A DNA stretch of 40,732 bases from Acidobacteriota bacterium (GTDB lineage Bacteria; Acidobacteriota; Vicinamibacteria; Vicinamibacterales; UBA2999). Positions 8,346 through 16,700 of the stretch are shown piece by piece. The DNA lies in assembly GCA_022842985.1 (NCBI GenBank), contig JALHON010000006.1:1-40732 (forward strand), read 5' to 3'. The notes under the pieces are model-generated. The model was not told the DNA's origin, made no database searches, and was given only the letters and a program-made list of their open reading frames with translations. Every line of letters starts with the position of its first letter. Position 1 is the first letter of the stretch. The position numbers and the translations under genes were made by a program.

Positions 8346-8351
8346 TATACT
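8346..8351 (+). promoter_or_regulatory. -10 box for the GcvT-like gene (leaderless type)
   Basis: TATACT with only 6 nt to the GTG at 8358, the start that matches the family N-terminus. This predicts an mRNA beginning at or next to the start codon. Confidence 0.6.
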
Positions 8352-8357
8352 GCCGTC

Positions 8358-9560
8358 GTGCCGATCGGGTCCGCCTTCCACGCACGCACGCTGCCGCTTG
8401 CCGGAAGCCTCAGCTTCCGCGATTGGGCGGGGTACTACGCCGTGAGCGCTTTCGAGGCGCATCACGAGCACGAGTACAACGCGATTCGCAATGGCTGCGG
8501 TCTCATCGACATCTCGCCGCTCTTCAAGTACCACCTGCACGGGCCCGATGCGCAGATGCTCGTGGACCGCGTCATCACGCGCGATGCCTCGAAGATGGCC
8601 GTGGGGCAGGTCTACTACACGCCGTGGTGCGACGACGACGGCAAGGTGATCGACGACGGCACGGTGGCGCGCCTTGGTGCGGACCGCTTCCGCATGACGG
8701 CGGCGGACCCGAACCTCCGCTGGCTGCTCGAACACGCGCGCGGCCTGAACGTGGCCGTCGAAGACGTGACTGAGCAGGTGGCGGCACTCGCCCTGCAGGG
8801 GCCAAGTTCCGCGCGCCTGCTCGCCGCGGTGAGCGATGTGCCGATGCGCGAGCTGAAGTACTTCCGCGCTGCCGCTGGCGCCATCGCCGGCGTGCCCGTC
8901 GAGGTGACACGCACGGGCTACACGGGTGACCTCGGCTACGAAGTGTGGATGCCGTGGGATCAGGCGCTCAGCGTGTGGGACGCGCTCGTGGATGCGGGAC
9001 GTGCGCACGTGCTGCGGCCGGCCGGCATGCTGGCGCTCGACGTGGCGCGGGTGGAGGCGGGGCTGCTCCTGACCGACGTGGACTTCCACAGCAGCCGCAA
9101 GGCGAGCATCGAGTCGCAGTCGTACTCGCCGTACGAACTGGGCCTCGGCCGGCTGGTGAGCCTCGACAAGGCGTCGCCGTTCGCGGGTCGCGCGGCGCTG
9201 GCGCGCGAACACGCCGCCGGGCACCGCCGCGAGATCGTCGGCCTCGAAGTGCGCTGGCCCGAAGTGGAGGCGATCTATCAGAAGGTGGGGTTGCCGCCGG
9301 CCGTGCCGGCCGCGGCGTCGCGCGTGGCGGTGCCGGTCTATCGCGACAAGACGCAGGTGGGGAAGGCGACGTCCACGGCGTGGTCGCCCACGCTCAAGAA
9401 GCTCATCGCGCTCGCCACGATCGACCGTCCGCACTTCGTCATCGGCAGTCAGTTGCAGATGGAGATCACGGTGGAGGCGACGCGCTACACGGCCACGGCC
9501 ACCGTCGTGCCCACGCCGTTCCTGAAGCTCGACCGCCGCACCGCTGTCCCGCTCGTCTAG
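8358..9560 (+). CDS. GcvT-like aminomethyltransferase-family protein (folate-dependent)
   Basis: A 400-residue protein of the glycine-cleavage T-protein superfamily. The N-terminal GCV_T domain starts with 'FRDWAGYYAVSAFEAHHEHE', followed by 'CGLIDISPLFKYHLHGPDA' and the family hallmark 'TRTGYTGDLGYEVWMP'. The 'PAGMLALDVARVEAG' block lies in the folate-binding region. A C-terminal GCV_T_C barrel follows (about 285-395, 'VPVYRDKTQVGKATSTAWSP'). Such proteins transfer one-carbon units to tetrahydrofolate. Absence of gcvH/gcvP and the divergent middle ('FHSSRKASIESQSYSPYEL') point to a stand-alone demethylase or aminomethyltransferase rather than the glycine-cleavage T protein itself. The GTG start is supported by alignment to the family N-terminus and by the promoter box. 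It is followed by a perfect hairpin. Confidence 0.85.
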   Translation: MPIGSAFHARTLPLAGSLSFRDWAGYYAVSAFEAHHEHEYNAIRNGCGLIDISPLFKYHLHGPDAQMLVDRVITRDASKMAVGQVYYTPWCDDDGKVIDDGTVARLGADRFRMTAADPNLRWLLEHARGLNVAVEDVTEQVAALALQGPSSARLLAAVSDVPMRELKYFRAAAGAIAGVPVEVTRTGYTGDLGYEVWMPWDQALSVWDALVDAGRAHVLRPAGMLALDVARVEAGLLLTDVDFHSSRKASIESQSYSPYELGLGRLVSLDKASPFAGRAALAREHAAGHRREIVGLEVRWPEVEAIYQKVGLPPAVPAAASRVAVPVYRDKTQVGKATSTAWSPTLKKLIALATIDRPHFVIGSQLQMEITVEATRYTATATVVPTPFLKLDRRTAVPLV

Positions 9561-9602
9561 CGGGGTCAGACCCCTTACAGATTGGTAAGGGGTCTGACCC
9601 CG
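9561..9602. repeat. Perfect 18-bp inverted repeat with 6-nt loop, nested palindromes
   Basis: The arms CGGGGTCAGACCCCTTAC and its exact reverse complement are separated by AGATTG. Each arm contains a near-perfect 13-mer palindrome (GGGGTC-A-GACCCC). It starts right after the GcvT-like stop and lies between convergent genes, so it may end transcription in both directions, though no T-run follows. The core GGGGTCAGACCCC resembles dispersed intergenic REP-like palindromes I recall from several phyla. It occurs once in this window. Confidence 0.9.
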
Positions 9603-9616
9603 AAATGCCGAGGCGA

Positions 9617-9979
9617 TCAGCCGCGGGCGCGGCGGGCGTCGCGGAACGACTTGATGCCCTTGCCGAGGTACCAGGCGAGCAGCACCACGGTGGCGACCTG
9701 CGCCCAGACGGCCGGACGTCCGAAGTCGATCGTGCCGGCGGCGATGCCCGGGATGAGGCGCGCTGCCGTGCCGCCGATACCCACGAGCGCCACGACCATC
9801 GCGGCGTGCATCGCGTGGCGGCGCATCGACTCGTTCCTGCCAAGCCACGCCAAGCCTACGAGCGCGATTCCCAGGAAGGCCGGAATCAGCGCGGTTAGGC
9901 TCGTTCGTCCGGTTGCCACGTAGCTCACGATGCCCAGCAGCGCCAGGCCGATTCCCACCATCCGCGTCGTCTGCGTCAT
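9617..9979 (-). CDS. Small four-helix membrane protein, unknown function
   Basis: A 120-residue hydrophobic protein with four predicted transmembrane segments: 'MVGIGLALLGIVSYVA', 'ALIPAFLGIALVGLAWLG', 'AMHAAMVVALVGIGGTAARL' and 'AVWAQVATVVLLAWYLGKGI'. The C-terminus is short and basic (KSFRDARRARG). No family-specific motif is evident; similar small proteins are widespread as conserved inner-membrane hypotheticals. I took the ATG at 9979 because the longer ORF adds a low-complexity hydrophilic N-terminus. A TACAAT -10 box lies 21 bp upstream and the short leader contains GGTGGAG, at a somewhat long spacing. An internal ATG at 9961 is an alternative start. Confidence 0.75.
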   Translation of the reverse strand: MTQTTRMVGIGLALLGIVSYVATGRTSLTALIPAFLGIALVGLAWLGRNESMRRHAMHAAMVVALVGIGGTAARLIPGIAAGTIDFGRPAVWAQVATVVLLAWYLGKGIKSFRDARRARG

Positions 9980-10000
9980 CTCGTCGGTATCTCCACCGTC

Positions 10001-10006
10001 ATTGTA
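10001..10006 (-). promoter_or_regulatory. Putative -10 box for the small membrane protein
   Basis: On the minus strand this reads TACAAT, 21 nt upstream of the ATG at 9979. The leader between them contains a GGTGGAG ribosome-site-like stretch. Confidence 0.4.
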
Positions 10007-10064
10007 TCCGTCACGCCCGCCGCGCCGGCCCGGCTCGCTGGCGCGGGCCGCCAAGGGCAGGTGC

Positions 10065-10070
10065 TAGACT
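10065..10070 (+). promoter_or_regulatory. -10 box for the nitrilase-permease operon (leaderless type)
   Basis: TAGACT with 7 nt to the ATG at 10078. The start codon itself is strongly supported by the family N-terminus (MKIAVVQ), so a leaderless or near-leaderless transcript is predicted. Confidence 0.55.
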
Positions 10071-10077
10071 CCTGCTC

Positions 10078-10902
10078 ATGAAAATCGCCGTCGTGCAGCA
10101 GCACGCCACGCCTGACAAGGCCGCGAACATCGCACGCGGTCTCGCGGCCGTGGACCGCGCCGCCGCCTCGGGCGCGAAGATCATCGGTTTCGCGGAGCTG
10201 GCCTTCGAGATGTTCCATCCGCAGCATCCGGCCAACTCCACCATCCGCAGCCTGTCGGAAACGCTCGACGGCCCGCTCGTGAAGGCCTTCCAGGCGAAGG
10301 CCGAGCAGCACGGCGTGGTGCTCGTGCTCAACTTCTTCGAGCGCGACGGCCTCGAAACGTACGACTGCTCGCCGGTCATCGACGCCAACGGCGTCGTGCT
10401 CGGGATGACGCGCATGGTGCACATCACCGAGTACGCGTGTTTCCACGAGCAGGGCTACTACACGCCGGGCGACACCGGCGCCCCGGTATACGACACACGC
10501 TACGGGAAGATCGGCGTGGCCATCTGCTACGACCGCCACTTCCCCGAGTACATGCGCGCGCTCGCACTCTCGGGGGCAGACCTCGTGATGGTGCCGCAGG
10601 CGGGCGTGGTGGGCGAATGGAACGACGGCCTCTACGAAGCCGAGATGCGCGTGGCGGCGCTGCAGAACGGCTATCACGTGGCGCTCTGCAACCGCGTCGG
10701 ACGCGAGGACCAGCTCGACTTCGCCGGTGAGTCGTTCGTGTGCGGCCCCTTCGGCGAGATGATCGCGCAGGCGCCGCGCGGCAATGACTGCGTGCTGCTT
10801 GCCGACATCGATCTTGCGGCGAACAACGCCGCGCCGGCGCGCAAGCTGTTCCTGCGCCATCGCCGGCCCGAGCTCTACGCCGACTGGGTGGCGCGCGCGT
10901 GA
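10078..10902 (+). CDS. Carbon-nitrogen hydrolase (nitrilase superfamily) with atypical active site
   Basis: A 274-residue cytosolic amidohydrolase fold. The nitrilase-superfamily landmarks are the N-terminal strand MKIAVVQ, the catalytic Glu40 in 'IIGFAELAFEM', and the nucleophile Cys150 in 'IGVAICYDRHFPEYMRALAL'. 'YYTPGD' and 'GLYEAEMRVAALQNGYHVALCNRVG' are typical of the N-carbamoylputrescine amidase/beta-ureidopropionase branch. The third catalytic residue, a lysine in an 'RK-x-H' context in most members, aligns here with Met113 ('MTRMVHITEY'). The enzyme may therefore use a different residue, belong to a divergent subfamily, or have altered activity. It overlaps the downstream amino-acid permease by 4 nt (GTGA), suggesting that the pair takes up and hydrolyses an amide or carbamoyl compound. 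Confidence 0.87.
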   Translation: MKIAVVQQHATPDKAANIARGLAAVDRAAASGAKIIGFAELAFEMFHPQHPANSTIRSLSETLDGPLVKAFQAKAEQHGVVLVLNFFERDGLETYDCSPVIDANGVVLGMTRMVHITEYACFHEQGYYTPGDTGAPVYDTRYGKIGVAICYDRHFPEYMRALALSGADLVMVPQAGVVGEWNDGLYEAEMRVAALQNGYHVALCNRVGREDQLDFAGESFVCGPFGEMIAQAPRGNDCVLLADIDLAANNAAPARKLFLRHRRPELYADWVARA

Positions 10903-12212
10903 GTGCGGCCGCTCCGGCCCCGGCGCTGCGCCGGGCGCTCGGCCGATGGGACCTGACGGCCATCGGCGTCAATCAGGTGATCGGCGCCGCCATCTTCATC
11001 CTGCCGGCGCAGGTGGCGCAGCTCGTGGGCTCGTGGGCGCCGCTCATGTTCCTGGGCGTCGGTCTGGCCTCGCTCTTCGTCGCGCTCTGCTTCGCGGAAG
11101 TGGGCAGCCGCTTCGACAGCACCGGCGGACCGATCGGCCCGGCGCGGGCCGCCTTCGGACGCTTCGTGGGCTTCGAAGTGGGCTGGATGTTGTGGTTCAG
11201 CCGCGTCTCGAGCGGCGCGTCGGTCATCAACGGACTGGCGCTGGCGCTCGGCTACTACTGGCCGGTCGTCTCCACCGGCGTGCCGCGCGCGCTCGTCATC
11301 CTTGCGGTGCTCGGCGGCCTCACGTGGGCCAACCTGCGCGGGATCAAGCAGACGTCGTGGCTCGTCAACTTCTTCACGATCGGGAAGCTGCTGCCGCTCA
11401 TCGTGTTCGCGCTCGTGGGCGTGTGGTTCGCCGACTGGTCGCGCGTCGTGCCCACGGGGCCGGCGCCGCTCACCCAGCTCGGACAGGCGGCGCTGCTCCT
11501 CATCTTCGCGTATGGCGGCTACGAGGTCACCGGCATCCCGGCCGGTGAAGCGTCGAATCCGAAGAAGGACGTGCCGTTCGCCTTCGTGGCGGTGATCCTG
11601 ATCGTGTCGGCGGTGATGACGCTCACCGCGGCGGTCGCGACCGGCCTGCTGCCGGACGTGGGCGCCACCACCACGCCGATTGCCGATGCCTCGGCGCTCA
11701 TCATGGGCGCGTTCGGCGGACTGCTCGTGAGCCTCGGCTCGGTCATCTCGACCACCGGCAACAACATGGGGCAGTTGCTCTCGGGCTCGCGCACCGTCTA
11801 TGCGCTGGCCGAAAACGGCGATCTGCCGCCGGTGTTCGCGAGGGTGCACCCGGAGTTCCGCACGCCCTACGTGGCGATCTGGTTCACGTCGATCGTGCTC
11901 GTGGTGCTCGCCCTCACCGGCTCGTTCGTCTTCCTGGCCGCGGTGAGCGCGGTGGCGCGCCTCGTGGTGTATCTCTCGGCCTGCGGCGCCACGCTGCGCC
12001 TGCGCCAGGCGGACGGCCGCGACGCGCGCGTGGCCCCGGCGCAGTTCACGGCGCCTCTCGGCCCGGTGATTCCGCTGCTCGCCATCGCGATCACGAGCAG
12101 CATCCTTGCTGGCGCCACCTCGCAGCAGCTGCTCTCGGGCGTGGTCGCCCTCGCCGTGGGCGCGGTGCTCTTCGCGATTGCGACGCGCGGCGTGCAGCCG
12201 GCCCGGGCCTGA
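10899..12212 (+). CDS. APC-family amino-acid permease
   Basis: A 437-residue amino acid-polyamine-organocation transporter with about 12 membrane helices. The helix 1 unwound motif is visible as 'LTAIGVNQVIGAAIFILPA' (the GxGIF-like substrate/ion site, here GAAIF). 'FAEVGSRFDSTGGPIGPARA' is the conserved helix 2-3 loop. 'FAYGGYEVTGIPAGEASNPKKDVPFA' is the helix 6 region, and 'SGSRTVYALAENGDLPPVFARVHP' follows helix 8. It imports or exchanges amino acids or polyamines across the inner membrane. The GTG start overlaps the nitrilase-family stop by 4 nt, so translation is coupled and a shared substrate is plausible. It ends at a 16-bp palindrome before the convergent secreted hypothetical. Confidence 0.9.
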   Translation: MSAAAPAPALRRALGRWDLTAIGVNQVIGAAIFILPAQVAQLVGSWAPLMFLGVGLASLFVALCFAEVGSRFDSTGGPIGPARAAFGRFVGFEVGWMLWFSRVSSGASVINGLALALGYYWPVVSTGVPRALVILAVLGGLTWANLRGIKQTSWLVNFFTIGKLLPLIVFALVGVWFADWSRVVPTGPAPLTQLGQAALLLIFAYGGYEVTGIPAGEASNPKKDVPFAFVAVILIVSAVMTLTAAVATGLLPDVGATTTPIADASALIMGAFGGLLVSLGSVISTTGNNMGQLLSGSRTVYALAENGDLPPVFARVHPEFRTPYVAIWFTSIVLVVLALTGSFVFLAAVSAVARLVVYLSACGATLRLRQADGRDARVAPAQFTAPLGPVIPLLAIAITSSILAGATSQQLLSGVVALAVGAVLFAIATRGVQPARA

Positions 12213-12213
12213 C

Positions 12214-12229
12214 GCGCAGCCGGCTGCGC
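12214..12229. terminator. 16-bp perfect palindrome between convergent genes
   Basis: GCGCAGCCGGCTGCGC is an exact palindrome that starts 2 bp after the permease stop and ends 6 bp before the stop of the convergent gene. As RNA it could form a 6-bp stem with a CCGG loop in either direction. It is a likely bidirectional transcription end, but no U-tract is present. Confidence 0.35.
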
Positions 12230-12235
12230 CGACGC

Positions 12236-12811
12236 CTACTTCTCGAGCACCGCCACCTTCAACGCATCGAGCAGCAGCTCGTCACGCACGTCGGCGCGGT
12301 TGCGCGGTGAGCTGCCCCACGTCTCGTCGAGCGTGGTCATCCGCTTCACCACGCAGTTCACGTCGCACAGCCCGCCGCCATTGAGTCGCATGGCGCCGGT
12401 GGACCGCGCTTCGAGTTCGATGAGCCACCGGTCGAAGAGCTGCGCCAGGTCGTTGCGGCCGCCCGCGCTGATGTTCCAGTCGAGCAGCTCGTTCATCGCC
12501 CTGACCACGCGCTGGTCCACCGGCACCGATCGCTTGCTCAGCGTGAAGGCGAACAGCGTGGTCTGCGTGCCGGCGAGCGGCGACTTCGGCACGGTGCCTG
12601 GCTTCATCGTGGCGCCGGGCTGCGCGTGCGTCCGCACGTCCTTCAGCAGCGGGATGAGCGCGCGCGCTGCCTCCTGCCGCTGCGCCACGGTGGCGCCGAT
12701 GGCGATCTGCGGCGGCGGTGTCTGCGGTCGGCCGATCGACGGCGCGGCGGCCACGGCCACGGCGGCCAGGGCGCACCGGGCGAGACGTCGGGCGGCAAGT
12801 GGCGGGAGCAT
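12236..12811 (-). CDS. Exported protein of unknown function
   Basis: A 191-residue protein. The ATG at 12811 was chosen because it follows a near-perfect Shine-Dalgarno (AGGAGGGG, about 4 nt before the start) and begins a signal peptide (MLPPLAARRLARCALAAVAVAAAPSIGRPQ). The mature region begins with a Pro-rich stretch and has a helical middle ('VVRAMNELLDWNISAGGRND', 'LAQLFDRWLIELEARSTGAM'). It ends with a Cys pair ('GGGLCDVNCVVKRM') that could form a periplasmic disulfide. I do not recognise a family. It is convergent with the permease and follows the DUF2461 gene on the same strand with 63 bp between them, so co-transcription is possible. Confidence 0.7.
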   Translation of the reverse strand: MLPPLAARRLARCALAAVAVAAAPSIGRPQTPPPQIAIGATVAQRQEAARALIPLLKDVRTHAQPGATMKPGTVPKSPLAGTQTTLFAFTLSKRSVPVDQRVVRAMNELLDWNISAGGRNDLAQLFDRWLIELEARSTGAMRLNGGGLCDVNCVVKRMTTLDETWGSSPRNRADVRDELLLDALKVAVLEK

Positions 12812-12874
12812 GGGCCCCTCCTGTTCTGTCTCCACTACACCACCGACGTCGCCGCGCCGCAAGCGCGACCGTGT

Positions 12875-13624
12875 TCAGGTGTCGTCGCGCCGGCCGCGGG
12901 CAGGCCGTTCCGCCACGAGCGGGTCACGGTCCATCGCGCGCCGCATCTCGACGATCGGCTCGTTGAGGAAACTCACGAACGGCGCCATCGCCGTGAAGGT
13001 GGCGAGGAGCTGCGTATAGAAGTCGGGACGCGCGGCAAACGCCGGCGCCTCTTCGCGCGCCGCCAGGAACTGCTTGTGGCGCAGCAGGTCCGCCGCCGGA
13101 TGCGCGGCATCGAAGCCGCGCGGCATGCGCGTCGAGGTCGTGCCCTGCACGGCGCCGAGCAGCGCCTTGAACTTCGGCGCGGCGACCAGCTTCGCGAACT
13201 CGCGGTGGTGGCCGGCGATGTGCTGGCGCACCGCGTACAGCATCGCGGCGTCGGGCGCGTAGAGGCCGCCGCCAATCCAGACCGATTCGGTCGAGACCTC
13301 GAAATAGAGCCCGGCGCCCTGCATCCGCCCCAGGGCGCGGTGCGGGAACACGGCCGCCACGTTGGTCTTGAGCGGCGCCTTGTTGCTGCTGAAGCGTGTG
13401 TCGCGCCACGGCCGGAACATGGAGATCTTCGGACTGGCGACGAAGTCGGGCGCCACCTTCGCGAAGTCGAGGGCGAGCTGCTCGACCACCGCCACCATCG
13501 GCGCGTGGACGTGCTGGTCGTAGTCGGCCCGGCGTTCGTGGAACCACTCGCGGCGGTTGTTGCGCTTGAGCGCGCGCAGGAATGTCAGGGTCTTCGGCGT
13601 GAATCCAGGCGCAACGGGCGGCAT
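12875..13624 (-). CDS. DUF2461 (TIGR02453) family protein
   Basis: A 249-residue cytosolic protein of a widespread family without a proven function. Family hallmarks are the N-terminal 'FTPKTLTFLRALKRNNRREW' and 'FHERRADYDQHVHAPM', followed by 'ISMFRPWRDTRFSSNKAPLK' and 'GAGLYFEVSTESVWIGGGLY'. 'RMPRGFDAAHPAADLLRHK' completes the conserved core. Length and motif order agree with full-length members. I chose the ATG at 13624 because the family normally starts a few residues before FxPKTLxFL, and because a TACGAT box lies 8 nt upstream. The last 15 or so residues are Arg/Asp-rich and poorly conserved. It is divergent from the large lipoprotein. Confidence 0.88.
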   Translation of the reverse strand: MPPVAPGFTPKTLTFLRALKRNNRREWFHERRADYDQHVHAPMVAVVEQLALDFAKVAPDFVASPKISMFRPWRDTRFSSNKAPLKTNVAAVFPHRALGRMQGAGLYFEVSTESVWIGGGLYAPDAAMLYAVRQHIAGHHREFAKLVAAPKFKALLGAVQGTTSTRMPRGFDAAHPAADLLRHKQFLAAREEAPAFAARPDFYTQLLATFTAMAPFVSFLNEPIVEMRRAMDRDPLVAERPARGRRDDT

Positions 13625-13632
13625 ACTCAGGC

Positions 13633-13638
13633 ATCGTA
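13633..13638 (-). promoter_or_regulatory. -10 box for the DUF2461 gene (leaderless type)
   Basis: On the minus strand this reads TACGAT, with 8 nt to the ATG at 13624. A leaderless or very short-leader mRNA is predicted. Confidence 0.5.
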
Positions 13639-13718
13639 ACAGTCCGGCCGCCCGGCCCGGCGCTATCGCGTCCTCCCCGGGCTGCCGATACGACCAGAGC
13701 CAGGTCCGCTGAGCGCAC

Positions 13719-16700
13719 ATGTCCAAGACCTATCGCCTGTTCCTCCTGCCCTGCCTCACCGCCCTTGTCGCGGCCTGTTCAACCGGGGACACCGGCGAGA
13801 CCGGGCGGCGCACGCTGCAGCGCCTCGCGCCGGTGGCCGTCGAGCGTCCGGCCGTGCCCGGGGTGGACGGCCCGGTGGGCATGACGCAGGTGAACGCACC
13901 GGCGGCCGTGTGGGTGGGGGCCGCGGCGACGGCGCGCCCGACCGCTGAGGTGATGGCCGAGCAGGCCAGCCGTGGCGCGGTGGCGATGGACTGGCGCACG
14001 CGGCCGCGCGCGACGAAACTGAAGCCGGCCCGCACCCTGCTTTCGCAGAGTCCGCTGACGCTGGCGCCGGCGGCCGCCGACGCGCCGGCAGTCGTCGATC
14101 GCGCCACTGCACCCGCCGTGGCGCAGACGGCGGCGTCGCCGAATGTGGACGTCGCGACCCTCGCCGACACCGGCGCGCTGCCGCCCGATACGATGGGTGA
14201 CATCGGCCCCACGCAGTATCTGGTGGGCCTGAACGGACGCATCCGCACGATCGCGAAGAGTACGGGCGCGGCCGACGGCGCGCTCGATGCCGACACCGAC
14301 GTGTTCTTCCCGCCCGCGGTCCGCGGCGCCGGTGTCACGACCGATCCGCGCGTGCGCTTCGACCGCCGCGCCAATCGCTGGTTCGTGCTGATGATTACCG
14401 TGGCCGTGCCGAACCGCTTCGTCATGGCGGTCAGCGATGGTCCGACGATTACGGCGGGCACCGTGTGGGCGCAATACCAGTGGGCCAACACCCGCACCGC
14501 AGCCGGCAGCGGCGCGTTCGGGTGCCTGGCCGACTATCCCTCGCTCGGCATCGACGAAGACGCGCTCTACATCGGCGTCAACCAGTTCTGCGGCTCGAGC
14601 GTCAGCAGCCTCGGCTTCGATTCGGTGTCGGTCTACGTGCTGAACAAGGCCGCGCTCGTCGGCGGCACGCTCTCGGTGGCGCAGTTCGATGGCGTGCTGC
14701 CCACCTTCAACAGCAACGGCATCTACTCGCCGCAGGGTGTCGACAACATCGACAGCAACACCAACGCCGGCTACGTCATCGGCGTCGACAACGCGTTCTT
14801 CGGCAGCCTGGTGATGCACCGCATCAGCAGTCCGGGCGCCACGCCGTCGATTTCCGGCCCCATCGCCATCGGCGTGGCACCCACGGCGCTGCCGGTGGAT
14901 GTGCCGCATCCCGGCGGCACGCTGCCGCTCGACGGGCTCGACGACCGGCTCCTGCAGGCGGTCATTCGCAACGGCCGGTTGTGGACATCGCACCAGATCG
15001 AAGTGGACACCACGGGGCAGGCGGCCGCGACCGGCGGCCGCAACGCCGTGCGCTGGTACGAACTCGGCGGGCTCGATGCGACGCCCGCGGTCGTGCAGTC
15101 GGGTACCGTGTTCGACAACGCCCCGTCGAATCCCGTGCACTACTGGATGGGCGCCCTCATGCCCAACGGCCAGGGGCACGTGGCGCTAGGCATGTCGAGG
15201 GGCGGCGCCACGACGCGCGTGAACACGGCCTTCACCGGCCGCCTGGCCACCGACGCCGCCGGCGCCATGGATGCGCCGCTGGTCTACAGCAACAACACCG
15301 CGTTCGCCTACAACCAGCAGTCGCCGCCCGCCACCGCGCAGCGCTGGGGCGACTATTCCTACACGAGCGTCGATCCCGACGACGACATGACGTTCTGGAC
15401 GCTGCAGCAGTACGTCAACGCCACGAACTCGTATGCCGTGCGGCTGGTGCGTCTGCTGGCGCCGCCGCCACCCGCGATTGCAGGCATCTCGCCGACGGTG
15501 ATCGATGCCGGCGTGGGCACGCTGCTCGTGCAGGTCACGGGCACGGCCAGCGGCGGCCGCGGCTTCTTCGACCCCGGCCCCGGCTTCGCCCGCCGGCTCA
15601 GGGCCACGGTGAGCGGCACCGGCGTGGCCGTGACGAACGTCGTCGTCAACAGCCCGACCTCGCTCACGCTCGTGCTCAACACGACGGGGGCTGCCGCCGG
15701 TGTGCGCACGCTCACGATCACCAATCCTGACGGCCAGACGTCGTCGCTGGCCGGTGTGCTCACCGTGGGTGTGTCGACACCCGCGCCGCCGGCCTTCGCC
15801 GGGGCTCCCGGCGACCGCACGATCTTCGATGCCGGCGCCGGCGCCTCAACCGGCGTGCTGCGCTTCGTCGTGGCCGACCCGCAGGGCACGCCGGTGACAC
15901 TCACCGCCACGTCCTCGAACCCGGCCGTGATTCCGCAGAGCCGCGTGCAGCTCGTGGCCCCCGACAGCCTCGGGAACGCGAGCGTGACCGTGTCGAGCAT
16001 CGGGCAGTACGGCACATCCACCATCACGCTCACCGCGAGTGACGGCACGCTCACGAGCACTGCCTCGTTCGTCGTCACCGTCAGCCCGTCTTCGCTGCCC
16101 GGGCCGCCCGAGGGCCTCGGCGCCGTCGTGACGCGCAACCGCGTCACCTTCACATGGCAGGCGCCGGCCTCCACCGCGTCGGAACCGGTGACCGGCTACC
16201 GCCTCGAAGCCGGCACCGCGCCTGGGCAGACGATCGCCGTCATCCTCACCGGCGACGTGCTCAGCTACACCGTCTTCAACGCGCCGAATGGTGTCTTCTT
16301 CGTGCGCCTGCGCGCGCAGACCGCCGCCGGCGCCAGCCTGCCGTCGAACGAAATCCAGTTCGCCACCGGACAGGCCGGGCCGCCGCTTGCGCCACTCGCG
16401 CTCCTTGCCACCGTGCAGGGCACGGCGGTGTCCACGCAGTGGACCGAAAACCCGCAGGGGCCGATCATCACCGGCTACCAGGTGCGGGCGGGCAGCGCAC
16501 CGGGCCTGACCGATATCGGCGTGCTGCCGCTGCCGGCCACCGCCCGCACGTTCACGGCGAACGCGCCGCCAGGCACTTACTATCTGCGCGTCGTGGCGGT
16601 GAATGCCGCCGGCGCCAGCGTGGCCTCGAACGAAGCGGTGCTCGTGGCGCAGCCCGGCACGTGCACGATTCCGGCCGTGCCGACCGGTGTCGTGGCCTCC

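Noticed and set aside
9561-9602. Insertion-sequence end or CRISPR repeat
   Set aside because: Only one copy, no transposase nearby, and no spaced repeats anywhere in the window.
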